Shown here: in pieces, positions 10,801 to 17,971 of the stretch
Numbering within the stretch: the first letter of the stretch is position 1
Layout of the letters: each line of letters opens with the position of its first letter
Translations under genes and position numbers: made by a program
Source of the DNA: an uncultured Chloroflexota bacterium
Lineage (GTDB): Bacteria > Chloroflexota > Dehalococcoidia > Lucifugimonadales > CAJWER01
DNA length: 23,387 nucleotides
Direction of reading: 5' to 3'
NCBI GenBank assembly: GCA_913030785.1
Contig: CAJWER010000012.1
Coordinates: 1-23,387 of the forward strand
The notes under the pieces: generated by a model
The model's input: the letters and a program-made list of their open reading frames with translations, nothing else
What the model was told of the DNA's origin: nothing
The model's database searches: none

Positions 10801-10999
10801 CGCCCTGACGACCTTGACTGCGGTCGTGGCCAGTGCCGACGCCGTCCCAACTCGCAATTCCTATGCGGTTTTCGACGTGCTCTCTGAACGAATAGCAGAG
10901 CAAACAGACGCCCTGGAACGCATCGTCGACGAGGACATCCCAGCCTTCGTCGAGCAGATCCACGAGATGGGCGTCCCGTCCATAACGCCGGGGCCGTGA
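7874..10999 (+). CDS. Large BNR/VPS10-like beta-propeller protein
   Basis: 1041 residues. The N-terminus (WRNIGPFRGGRVVAVAGDP) is typical of the bacterial 'VPS10/sortilin-like glycosyl hydrolase' family. About eleven Asp-box repeats follow (for example TTDGGTYW, SNDSGKSW, SKDGGRNW, STDGGDTW, SDDNGDTW, SYDGGDTW, STDEGTTW, SHDAGDSW), indicating one or two propellers over residues 1-700. Then comes a beta-rich module and a helical C-terminal third (about 880-1030). The start is TTG, chosen because a perfect AGGAGG (7861-7866) lies 7 nt upstream. No signal peptide is visible, which is unusual for this family. The enzymatic role is unknown; no catalytic residues can be named. Its TGA overlaps the GTG of the next gene (GTGA), so the two were translationally coupled. 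Confidence 0.85.
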   Translation: MTVSTISTMHWRNIGPFRGGRVVAVAGDPRDRNTFYFGGVAGGVWKTTDGGTYWRNVSDGFIRTSSVGALAVADSDPSVIYAGMGEACIRSDVSAGDGIYRSNDSGKSWTHLGLEDTRHISRVRVHPKDPDLVYVAALGHAFGPNSQRGVFRSKDGGRNWEQILFKSEDSGAIDLSMDPQNPRVLFSAIWQVRRTPWGLDSAGPESGLWRSTDGGDTWTDLTDRPGMPDGIKGRIGVAISPAQTGRVWAIVEAEDGVLLRSDDNGDTWERVNDSTIVRQRPFYHQHIFAHPTDPDTMWTLPIQAWRSDDGGRTFSMMTTPHSDNHDLWVDPADPRRMIGAHDGGACVSYDGGDTWSNIFNQPTSQFYHVATDTQFPYRVYGTQQDNTAISVPHRSHKGAIVSQDAYSVGSSESGYIAIRPDNPNIVYSGAVGSAPGGGGALLRYDHASEQVRIITVWPEMSYGLGAKDMKYRFQWTFPIVISPHDPGVLYAAANRVFRSTDEGTTWEPISPDLTRDDPTKGEPGGGPITRDVSGAEVYCTVFSFVESPHQAGLFWAGTDDGRVHISSNAGATWTEITPEGLPKWATISMIEQSPHDPNTAYLAAWNYKLDDNAAYLYRTNDLGLTWQTIAAGIPEGEFVRVVREDPVQRGLLYLGTESTVYVSHDAGDSWQSLQHDLPVSPIHDLVVKDGNLVVATHGRSFWILDDLAPLRQLTADTIDKPAHLFKPDPTYRLLPTIGAVASERVGPGKNYWTALGVGATFEEIPTPDGGFTRSFLDAGENPPEGVVVTYHLQEQPEQGVTLTFLNADGGTIRRLEVSDESGMNRFVWNMRHEPAREAPGDDSERLIAGPGLDGPLVAPGAYSVRIDVDGESQTQSFDILADPRAEAGDDDLAEQVSLQLRIRDKLSETHDAINSLRQVRRQVCEWQLRGRATGETLAESGDAIASKLSAIEDRLIPTWSTSERGQMGRPLPKLVDALTTLTAVVASADAVPTRNSYAVFDVLSERIAEQTDALERIVDEDIPAFVEQIHEMGVPSITPGP

Positions 11000-12015
11000 G
11001 TCCGGATAGTTCGACATACAGGCTCAACCTTTCGCCGGAGAACTTTACCCTGGTACCCGGGGGACAGTTGGTGGCCTTCGTGTCCCGTGCGCTGCACGCT
11101 TCGGGACTCGCCTCCGAGCTCGCTGAGAGCCTGGCCGGGCTGCTAGTGGATAACGACCTTCGTGGTGTACACAGCCACGGAACTCGGCTCGCGGCAAGCT
11201 ATGCCAGCGACATTGTTGATGGGAGACTCAACGGCAGGCCAGATGTCAGTGTCTCGCGGGAGACCCCGATCAGCCTGGTGGTCGATGGCGACGGAGGACC
11301 GGGCTACTTTGCCATGCTCGAAGGCACTCGCCGTGCCATCGCCAAGGCAGAGGCCGGAGGCATCGCCGTGATGCAGACTCGCAACCACGGCCACATCGGC
11401 GCAGCGGGTATCTACACTCGGATGGGCATTGCACATAACCTGCTGACCTTCGTCGCCGGCGGACACCGAATCGACCTGTAACCCGGCATGCCCGTGTACT
11501 CGCCGGCCATCGGCTCACCTATGTCCTTCGGAGCGCCGGCAGCGGACGAGGCCCCGTTGGTCGTCGACTTCAGCCCGGTCTACGACCTTTGAACCTCACC
11601 TCATCGGGAGCAGATAGAGCAATGGATACCCGGCACCGTCTTTCGTTGCATTGGGCTAGGCGCAGTAGCACAGGCATGGGGAGGAATCCTGGCCGGTATT
11701 GGGCTCGCAGGACCCGATTCCGGCGGTGGCTATGAAGCCGCCGACCAGAGCACATTATTGATAGCCTTCCAGATCGGCTTGTTCATCGAGCCTGCGCAGT
11801 TCAGGCGCGAGATGGACGAGTTTGCACGACGCGTCGCCACCCTCGATCCATTGGATGGCTTTGAGAGCTCGCAACTTGCCGGAGGTCCCGAGGCCGAGCG
11901 CGAGAAGCGCTACGCTTCTGAGGGTATTCCGGTCTGACCGGAGCACCAGCGGGTCCTCGAAGAGCTATCATCGATTTCGGGAATTGTGCCGCCCTGGCAC
12001 CAGACCAACTATTGA
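10996..12015 (+). pseudogene. Ldh2/malate-L-lactate dehydrogenase family, broken by three in-frame stops
   Basis: One continuous frame of 339 codons encodes a full-length Ldh2-family NAD(P)-dependent hydroxyacid dehydrogenase. The N-terminal catalytic signature RGVHSHG is at residues 56-62, NHGHIGAAGIYTRMG near 130-145, PGMPVYSPAIGSPMSFGAP after it, the IGLGAVAQAWGGILAG segment, then FRREMDEF, LPGG-like LAGGPEAER, and PEHQRVLEEL at the end. Stops interrupt it at codons 162 (TAA, 11479), 199 (TGA, 11590) and 314 (TGA, 11935), before the terminal TGA at 12013. No frameshift is needed, which suggests recent decay by point mutation. The first piece (11481 end) would be a 161-residue N-terminal domain. 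GTG start overlaps the preceding stop. Confidence 0.85.
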
Positions 12016-12028
12016 ACAGGAGCAAGAA

Positions 12029-13093
12029 ATGACCGACCCAAACCCGTATATAAACCCGGGATCACCACTGGAAATAGTCTCCGCAAGGGTGCTCTTCCGA
12101 TCCGAACAACCGAAGCAGTTCATCGCGCCTTCTATAGTGAGAATGGGGTCGGGCCAGCTTCTGTTGTCTTTCAGCCAGGGGGACGACCCCGGCTCAACAG
12201 ACAGCGCACTGATGCTCACCAGGTCCGAGGACAACGGAGCGACTTGGTCTGAGCCCGAATCCCTGTTGGCACGTCCGGGACACCGGTGCATGAACATGGG
12301 CGGGTTCGTGAAATTCTCCGAAGACATGCTCCGCATAGTCGTCGGGGCCTGCGAGATAGATTTTTCTCTGGGCGGTGACGAGCCCTTCGCATCATGGTAT
12401 GCAGGCTCCATCGACTCAAGCGACGGTGGCCGAACATGGTCCGAGCCAAGCCCAGAGATCAAGCTCTTTCCCGAGTGGACTGAAATGTATGGCGCAAGCA
12501 ACCCCCACCCTCTCTCCGACGGCAGCTTCCTATCGGCGGCAATGGGTACGATGGGCAGGGACGTGCAGTGGCATGCTGGCGTCACATTTTCGAAGGCCCC
12601 GGACTACGAGTACTCCGCGCCGGTAATCATCGCGAATAACCCTGAGCGCAACTACAGTGACACAGATGTTGTGCGGCTGTCTGACGGGCGCTTCCTGGTC
12701 GTAGTCCGTGAACACGTCACGCTGCAGAGTGTCTTCTCCCACTCCGAGGACGAAGGCCGTACCTGGTCGCCAATCCGGCCAACAGACTTCAAGGGCTCCA
12801 ACATCAAGCTTTGGAAGCTCCGCACCGGGGTGGTCGCTTGCGCCTATCGTGACGAGGACCCATCCAGGCGTGGGGTCAGCCTCAGCGTCACCGAAGACGG
12901 AGGCGAAAGCTGGGAGTTTTTAGGACAGCTCTACGATGGTGGCGACGACGCCGACCATACCCCCGGCTACGTTTGCGGATATCCCGACATGGTCTACACG
13001 AACAAAAGCGACATCGTCCTGGTCCTACACACCTACCGCGACCACACGGGTGCCACCGATCTCCATCTTATCAACCTCCGCGACGTGTCGTAG
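12029..13093 (+). CDS. Sialidase-superfamily BNR protein, divergent
   Basis: The protein has 354 residues, with Asp-box repeats SEDNGATW (66-73), SSDGGRTW, SEDEGRTW and TEDGGESW forming a predicted six-bladed propeller. It belongs to the sialidase superfamily, but the arginine of the FRIP motif is absent at the expected place (FIAPSIVRMGSGQLLLSF), and I see no NE..E-plus-Arg block. True sialidase activity is therefore doubtful; another glycan-related or purely binding role is possible. The ATG at 12029 is preferred to earlier in-frame codons because GAACAGGAGC provides a ribosome site, and the sequence before it belongs to the dehydrogenase pseudogene in another frame. It starts 13 nt after that gene's terminal stop. 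Confidence 0.8.
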   Translation: MTDPNPYINPGSPLEIVSARVLFRSEQPKQFIAPSIVRMGSGQLLLSFSQGDDPGSTDSALMLTRSEDNGATWSEPESLLARPGHRCMNMGGFVKFSEDMLRIVVGACEIDFSLGGDEPFASWYAGSIDSSDGGRTWSEPSPEIKLFPEWTEMYGASNPHPLSDGSFLSAAMGTMGRDVQWHAGVTFSKAPDYEYSAPVIIANNPERNYSDTDVVRLSDGRFLVVVREHVTLQSVFSHSEDEGRTWSPIRPTDFKGSNIKLWKLRTGVVACAYRDEDPSRRGVSLSVTEDGGESWEFLGQLYDGGDDADHTPGYVCGYPDMVYTNKSDIVLVLHTYRDHTGATDLHLINLRDVS

Positions 13094-13179
13094 GGGCAAA
13101 AAATTATCGGTGAGCGACTACCCGAGTGACGGATCTCACAAGGTCTGTCCCTCTTCGGTTGCCATCCCACACAGCCCGC

Positions 13180-13208
13180 TTGTGATGTAGAATCACCGCC
13201 ATACTAAT
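13180..13208 (+). promoter_or_regulatory. Possible promoter TTGTGA-N17-ACTAAT for the amidohydrolase
   Basis: TTGTGA (13180-13185) and ACTAAT (13203-13208) are 17 bases apart in the 142-nt gap before the amidohydrolase. A TAGAAT at 13188-13193 is an alternative -10 without a good -35. The assignment is tentative. Confidence 0.3.
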
Positions 13209-13235
13209 CAGACAGAGACTGGCTGGAGGCAAAAC

Positions 13236-14834
13236 ATGTTCGATGTGCTTATCACGGGCGGGACTGTGGTCGATGGCGCTGGGACACCGGGCGTCGTGAC
13301 CGATGTAGGGATCACAGACGGCAAGATAGCCGCCATTGGCGACCTGTCGGATGCGAGTGCGGACCGCACCATCGACGCGACCGGGTTCACAGTCGCACCG
13401 GGTTTTATCGACACCCACGCCCACTCCGACGGCGCACTGCTCCTCGACCCGCAGCATGCCAACGGCTTACGCCAGGGCATCACGACCGAGATCCTGGGCC
13501 AGGACGGTCTTTCGTACGCCCCGTTATCCCCCAAAGACTACCTGATGTACCGCCAGTATCTCTCGGGCATCTACGGTCTGCCGCCGGAAAACATCGTGAC
13601 GGGCAGCGTCGACGCTTTCCTCGGCAACTACCACAACCGCACCGCCATAAACGTCGCATATCCCGTGCCCCACGGTCCTGTGCGAATTGGCGCGGTCGGA
13701 TTCCACGATCGTCCGCTTACGGGTGACGCTTTGGAAACGGCGAAGACAATCGTCACCGAGGGCATGGAACAGGGAGCTATAGGCCTCTCCACTGGCATGT
13801 CCTACTTCCCAAACTCCTGGAGCGACACGGACGAGCTGATTGAGCTGTGCAAGGTTGTCGCCCAACATGGCGGCGCATACATCACCCACCTCCGCAACGT
13901 CCATCCCGAGCGGGGTTTCGGTGGCGGCGGCGTCACTGAGGCTCTTGAGATAGGGCGACGATCAGGCGTGAACGTCCATTTCTCCCACTTCCGGACGGCC
14001 GTCGAGAATGCCGGACAGACCGCGGATCTGATGGAGGAGATCGACCGAGCCAAGGCCGAGGGGGTCGACTGCACCCTGGAGTTGTATCCGTATCCCACGG
14101 GTTCTGGGTACCCCATGATGTTCCTGCCCCCCGAGGCCAACGAGGGCGGCCCGGAAGCCATCCTGGAGAGGCTGCAAGACCCGGAGCGCCGACGCAGCAT
14201 TGCGGCCTATATCGACGAAAATCATGCCGGAATCGTCGATAACGACAGCGGCATTCTTACCCACGTGCCCTCAAAGAGGAACCGCAACTTGGAGGGCAGG
14301 TCCATCTCTCACGCGGCCCGGAAGCGCGGAGTGTCCGCCGGTGAGATGATCTGCGATCTGCTGCTGGAGGAGAAGCTCACGGTGGGGTTCCTACAGGCGC
14401 CACCCGCCGATCTGGCTGGCTGGGAGCAGGTTTCCCGTGATGCGGTAGACCTTTTGTCGCGGGACGACTATATGGTCGGCAGCGACTCAATATCCGCGCA
14501 TTCCAGGCCGCATCCCCGTGCCTACGGGACGTTCCCCAGGCTCCTGGGCAGGCTGCGACGCAAGCACCCGGTCGTGTCGGTGGAGGCGATGGTTCAGCGC
14601 ATGGCGGACAACCCGGCGCGTCGTTTCGGTCTGAAGGACCGCGGGCGTATTGCGCAGGGATATGCGGCGGATGTGGTCGTCTTCGACGCCGACCGCGTCA
14701 TCGATACGGCGACTTACGACGACCCTGCGCAGTACCCGGTGGGCATCCCCTACGTCCTGGTCAACGGCACAATAGCCGTCGACTCCGAGCGATGCACCGG
14801 ATCAATGACCGGCCAGGCCCTCCGCCGCTCGTAG
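13236..14834 (+). CDS. N-acyl-D-amino-acid deacylase-like amidohydrolase
   Basis: 532 residues of the D-aminoacylase branch of the amidohydrolase superfamily, which hydrolyses N-acyl-D-amino acids or related amides with a metal-bound water. An N-terminal beta-sandwich strand (LITGGTVVDGAG) leads into the barrel. Visible metal/catalytic residues are His61 and His63 (DTHAHSD), His218 (THLRN), His251 (FSHFR) and Asp417 (VGSDS), followed by HPRAYGTFPRLLG. Where D-aminoacylase has a Cys ligand (GNCG), this protein has GQDG with Asp90, a variant that may change metal loading or substrate. The ATG follows TGGAGG with good spacing. No signal peptide is seen. Substrate is unknown. Confidence 0.88.
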   Translation: MFDVLITGGTVVDGAGTPGVVTDVGITDGKIAAIGDLSDASADRTIDATGFTVAPGFIDTHAHSDGALLLDPQHANGLRQGITTEILGQDGLSYAPLSPKDYLMYRQYLSGIYGLPPENIVTGSVDAFLGNYHNRTAINVAYPVPHGPVRIGAVGFHDRPLTGDALETAKTIVTEGMEQGAIGLSTGMSYFPNSWSDTDELIELCKVVAQHGGAYITHLRNVHPERGFGGGGVTEALEIGRRSGVNVHFSHFRTAVENAGQTADLMEEIDRAKAEGVDCTLELYPYPTGSGYPMMFLPPEANEGGPEAILERLQDPERRRSIAAYIDENHAGIVDNDSGILTHVPSKRNRNLEGRSISHAARKRGVSAGEMICDLLLEEKLTVGFLQAPPADLAGWEQVSRDAVDLLSRDDYMVGSDSISAHSRPHPRAYGTFPRLLGRLRRKHPVVSVEAMVQRMADNPARRFGLKDRGRIAQGYAADVVVFDADRVIDTATYDDPAQYPVGIPYVLVNGTIAVDSERCTGSMTGQALRRS

Positions 14835-14848
14835 ACGAAGGGCCCGGT

Positions 14849-14912
14849 GGTTCGACAGGCTCACCATGAGCGTAAATCCAACCTCGTCCCGCTCACCCTG
14901 AGCCTGTCGAAG
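14849..14912. repeat. Inverted repeat of the TTCGACAGGCTCA type
   Basis: The left arm (14849-14872) contains TTCGACAGGCTCACCATGAG and the right arm (14890-14912) is its near-perfect reverse complement, CGCTCACCCTGAGCCTGTCG..., differing mainly at the central CCA/GGG. The loop is about 17 nt. It lies between two convergent genes. Short palindromic units with the core TTCGACAGGCTCAGGGTGAGC recur in many bacterial genomes. No T-run follows on either strand, so it is not a standard intrinsic terminator. Confidence 0.75.
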
Positions 14913-14921
14913 GGAAGCACT

Positions 14922-16115
14922 TTATGCCGAGAATGAACGGTGCTGAGCGGAGGAAACCCTCTGGCCGGGCATCGGTAGCGAACCCTCCTCGCGGCGTACG
15001 CGCTTCGGAATGTCATCGCCGATAGTCTCGGCAGACATGATCCTCAGAGAGCGGTCCTCCAGTGGGAGGTCGACCTTGACGCCGCCGCGCCGGTGCGACT
15101 CGCGAATCGCTATGCCGATCTCGAGCGCCTTCAGCCCGTCCTCTCCGGAGCAGCGGGGCGGTCGTCCCGTTTCCATCGCCTCGATCAGGTCGTTCAGTAT
15201 CGTGATCCCGGTGCCCTCGACCTGTGGAGGCAAGGGCAGGGGATAGGTAGCCGGCATCGCCCCTGCCAGCTTCGGTGTGCCGCCGTGGAAGTTTTCGCCG
15301 TAGGGCGCCTCGGTGCCGGCCTTGGTCAGTTCAAAGCGCGCCGGTCCCTCGTCGCAGACTATGGTTCCTTTCTCGCAGAGCACTATGAACTGATGAGGGC
15401 CCGGCTCTCCGCTGTACATACTCCGCAGGAACGCCCTGGCGCCGTTGTCGAAGGCAAGGTAGCCGTTGCCATAAGGGTCGATGTCGCCAGCCGCGGCCTC
15501 GTCCGACTCCATCTCGCCGAAAACCCATTTGACGTCGCCGCCGGCCAGGTAGCGAATCGTGTCGATCAGATGGCTGCCATTGCTGGACAGGCCGCACGGG
15601 AAATGGGCGGTGACCTGGAGCACGTCGCCCAGATCACCAGACTCGATGATGGCTCGTGCCTCGCTGTAGCCGTGCATCCAGCGTCGCGCGCAGTTGATCG
15701 CCAGGGCGACGCCACCGTCTCGGGCCGCGCCGACCATCTCGTCGGCAGCCTCGAGGGTCAGGGTGATGGGCTTCTCTGCCCAGATGGCCTTCACTCCGCC
15801 CTTGACCAGGTCTTGCACGATCGAGGACCTGTGCCTCGGGGTGGTACAGACACTGACGATATCCGGCTTTTCTTTCTCGATCATCTCGCGGTAGTCGCTG
15901 TACATGTGATCCGAGGACAGACCCCAGCGCTCCCCGAATATTTCGCGCTGTCCATCGTGGAGGTCCGCGCCCCCGACAAGCTCGACGCGGTCCGAGTAGT
16001 AGTAGGTTGGTCCGTGGCAATACGGCTTGAACAACGTACCGCCCGACTCCATCTCGTCATCGAATGTGCTTCCCATCCGCCCCAGTCCGATCACCGCCGC
16101 CTTATACGCTGCCAT
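14922..16115 (-). CDS. Gfo/Idh/MocA-family oxidoreductase
   Basis: The N-terminal Rossmann fold has AVIGLGRMGS (GxGxxG at 10-15), and the catalytic/NAD region has AEKPITLTLEAADEM with Glu115-Lys116-Pro117, both diagnostic of this family. The C-terminal domain includes SNGSHLIDTIRYLAGG, the usual His-containing helix. Members oxidise or reduce sugars, inositols and related polyols with NAD(P); the substrate here is not determinable. 397 residues is a normal length, with a polar C-terminal tail. The ATG is preceded by AGGAGG (16125-16130) nine bases upstream. It lies 60 nt after the M19 gene on the same strand and is probably co-transcribed with it. Confidence 0.9.
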   Translation of the reverse strand: MAAYKAAVIGLGRMGSTFDDEMESGGTLFKPYCHGPTYYYSDRVELVGGADLHDGQREIFGERWGLSSDHMYSDYREMIEKEKPDIVSVCTTPRHRSSIVQDLVKGGVKAIWAEKPITLTLEAADEMVGAARDGGVALAINCARRWMHGYSEARAIIESGDLGDVLQVTAHFPCGLSSNGSHLIDTIRYLAGGDVKWVFGEMESDEAAAGDIDPYGNGYLAFDNGARAFLRSMYSGEPGPHQFIVLCEKGTIVCDEGPARFELTKAGTEAPYGENFHGGTPKLAGAMPATYPLPLPPQVEGTGITILNDLIEAMETGRPPRCSGEDGLKALEIGIAIRESHRRGGVKVDLPLEDRSLRIMSAETIGDDIPKRVRREEGSLPMPGQRVSSAQHRSFSA

Positions 16116-16175
16116 GTGTTTGTGCCTCCTGATTCATGACTTTGTAGGACCGAAATTGTCGTTCGGTGCGATTGC

Positions 16176-17408
16176 CTAACCCACGATGTCTCGAAAAACC
16201 CTGACATAGTTCTGGCCCAGCAACTTGCGAAGCTCATCCTCTGAAAATCCTCGCTCCGCAAGCTTGATTGTGATATTGGGCCAGTCCGTGAACTGGTCGA
16301 AGTCCAGGATGCGATGGTCGTTGCTGAGCCTGTGCTCGGCCCGGAAGCCCATCCACGGGAAGCCGTCTGGGGCTCCTTGCGGCTCCGGGTCCTCACTGTA
16401 CAGGAATGATGTCTCGAAGGGGCCCATGTCCTCCGGGAACTCGTAGTTGGATTCGGTGCCGGGGCCCTGGCCGCACTTGTCGGAGCCGATACCCACGTGG
16501 TCGATACCCATTACGTCCACCAGGTGCTCGACGTGGTCGACGAAGTCGTCGAGGGTCGCGCCCGGCTCTCCTCGAATAAAGCCGCCGATGGCGGCCACGC
16601 CAAAGAATCCACCCCGTTCCGCGATGGCCCGGGCAAGGTCGTCGCCCTTACCACGATCGTGGTGGCAGACGGCGTTGCTGGCCGAATGGGACACGATGAT
16701 CGGCGACGTGGAAGCGTCCAGTGCGTCCCAGCCTACCTGCTCGCTGCAATGGCTGACGTCGACCACCATCCGTTTCTCGTTTAGTTTCTCCACAACGGAT
16801 AGGCCGAAATAGGTCAGCCCGGTCTTGTATCGCTCCGTGCAGCCGTCACCGACGAGATTCCGGAGGTTATAGGTAAGCTGAACCACCCGTAGCCCCAGGT
16901 TGTAGAACAGGTCGATCCTGTCGATGTCGCTGCCGAAAGGTGTCGTATCCTGAAAGTCGAAAATCACGCCTCGCACACCGTCTGCAAATGCCTGTTCAAT
17001 GCCATCTGCCGTCAGGACGAGACGAAGCTCTCCATCCAGGGCGTCGATCATGCCACGGGCTTCGGCCATGGCCCCGACCGATGCCTCGAACGCCCCATCG
17101 GGGGGCCGAGGGCCGGCATATGTTGCGGACGCCACGTTCACCCCTGACCGCTCCCAGAGCGCCATGTACTCTCGCCTCGCTTTTGGTGATGTCTGTATCT
17201 CGCGGACGCCCATCGCCTGCAACCGTCTCCGGATGACGTTGCGGGACAACCCCTTGGCAATAAATTCGTCCATCGCCGCACGCATCTCGTTGTTGAATAG
17301 CAACCCGGACGTTGCTCCTGGCTGCTGGCTGTCGACGACCATGCATTCGTTGTGGAACCGCCTCGCTTCCTCGGACGACATCGAGGGGGTTTTGCGCGTT
17401 GTCACCAT
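16176..17408 (-). CDS. Membrane dipeptidase (M19)-family protein with altered metal site
   Basis: 410 residues of the M19/renal dipeptidase fold. Recognisable blocks are RIDLFYNLGLRVVQLTYN, VVDVSHCSE with His220, IIVSHSASNAVCHHDRG with His241, and HVGIGSD with Asp310. In well-studied M19 enzymes the first metal is held by an N-terminal His-x-Asp and a bridging Glu. Here the equivalent stretch is VVDSQQPG (24-31), without His or the second Asp, and the Glu region reads IFDFQDTTPFGSD (149-161). It may be a divergent enzyme with one metal or a non-catalytic relative. GGAG lies 7 nt before the ATG. It is the first gene of a two-gene unit with the Gfo/Idh gene. Confidence 0.85.
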   Translation of the reverse strand: MVTTRKTPSMSSEEARRFHNECMVVDSQQPGATSGLLFNNEMRAAMDEFIAKGLSRNVIRRRLQAMGVREIQTSPKARREYMALWERSGVNVASATYAGPRPPDGAFEASVGAMAEARGMIDALDGELRLVLTADGIEQAFADGVRGVIFDFQDTTPFGSDIDRIDLFYNLGLRVVQLTYNLRNLVGDGCTERYKTGLTYFGLSVVEKLNEKRMVVDVSHCSEQVGWDALDASTSPIIVSHSASNAVCHHDRGKGDDLARAIAERGGFFGVAAIGGFIRGEPGATLDDFVDHVEHLVDVMGIDHVGIGSDKCGQGPGTESNYEFPEDMGPFETSFLYSEDPEPQGAPDGFPWMGFRAEHRLSNDHRILDFDQFTDWPNITIKLAERGFSEDELRKLLGQNYVRVFRDIVG

Positions 17409-17439
17409 GTGGCTACTCCATATTGTTCAGGTTGGCTGG

Positions 17440-17468
17440 ATACTAACCGCGACGTATTCTCATGGCAA
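17440..17468 (-). promoter_or_regulatory. Promoter TTGCCA-N17-TAGTAT for the M19 - Gfo/Idh unit
   Basis: Read on the minus strand, the -35 TTGCCA (17463-17468; five of six consensus bases) and the -10 TAGTAT (17440-17445) are 17 bases apart. Transcription would start near 17433, about 25 nt before the M19 start codon. Confidence 0.5.
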
Positions 17469-17671
17469 GGCCCTATATCAATGTGAGGGCTATTCCACGG
17501 ACGGACACGACTATCCCCAGCGATAACCTCAGAGTGACCTGCTCGGGGAGGCATGTCGTCTCGTGGCCAGCACCGACTCGAACACCGGCCACTCTGTTGA
17601 TCCTCAGGACGCTAAACGCCAGTAAGGGCGATTACAGTATCTAACCCAAACGCCGAAATTGGTGATTGGGA

Positions 17672-17843
17672 TTACGATGGAGGCATCGCCGTGGGCAGCA
17701 ACTGCTCCTTCGTGAACCCGTTCTCCGCCATCCACACGTTGGCAAACAGCAGGGGACTGTACCAGAGCGCGCCGCCGGCCATGGTAACCAGGAGCTTCCA
17801 CGACAACTGCTAGGTAGTTGATGTCGCCAAGCTTGATGCTCAT
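17672..17843 (-). pseudogene. DUF1761 membrane protein remnant, frameshifted and truncated
   Basis: The start MSIKLGDINYLAVVV reads in one frame. After a shift near 17797-17801 the next frame reads VTMAGGALWYSPLLFANVWM, then AENGFTKEQL, before TAA (17672-17674). The combined pattern, with a first membrane helix followed by GALWYSPLLF and NGFTKEQL, is that of DUF1761 proteins, small membrane proteins of unknown function, normally about twice this length. GGAGG stands 4 nt before the ATG, and a near-consensus promoter lies upstream. Both a frameshift and an early stop are needed to explain it, so I treat it as decayed. Confidence 0.65.
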
Positions 17844-17919
17844 GTTGCCTCCCGTTGACTCAAAATCGGCGCAAATCCGTCGCGATACCAGTATTTCGTA
17901 GTGTAATTCATGGAATGTG

Positions 17920-17948
17920 ATTATATCCACTCAAACCTGGCGTATCAA
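17920..17948 (-). promoter_or_regulatory. Near-consensus promoter TTGATA-N17-TATAAT
   Basis: On the minus strand, TTGATA (17943-17948) and a perfect TATAAT (17920-17925) are separated by 17 bases. It points toward the DUF1761 remnant, giving a 5' leader of about 70 nt. It is the best promoter match noticed in the window. Confidence 0.65.
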
Positions 17949-17971
17949 TAATTTTAATACCAGGAGGCGGC

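Noticed and set aside
11590..11937. Reading the two TGA codons in the Ldh2 pseudogene as Sec or Gly
   Set aside because: A TAA also interrupts the same frame, no SECIS-like hairpin follows 11590, and intact genes in this window use TGA as a normal stop.
11822..12028. N-terminal extension of the second sialidase-like protein to an earlier in-frame ATG
   Set aside because: That stretch is the end of the Ldh2 pseudogene in another frame, and a good ribosome site precedes the ATG at 12029.
14849..14912. Inverted repeat as a bidirectional intrinsic terminator
   Set aside because: Neither strand has a T-run directly after the stem.
17604..17930. Minus-strand 108-codon frame as an intact gene
   Set aside because: Only the segment beginning MSIKLGDINYLAVVV looks like protein; the recognisable DUF1761 continuation is in another frame, so this frame is an artefact of the frameshift.
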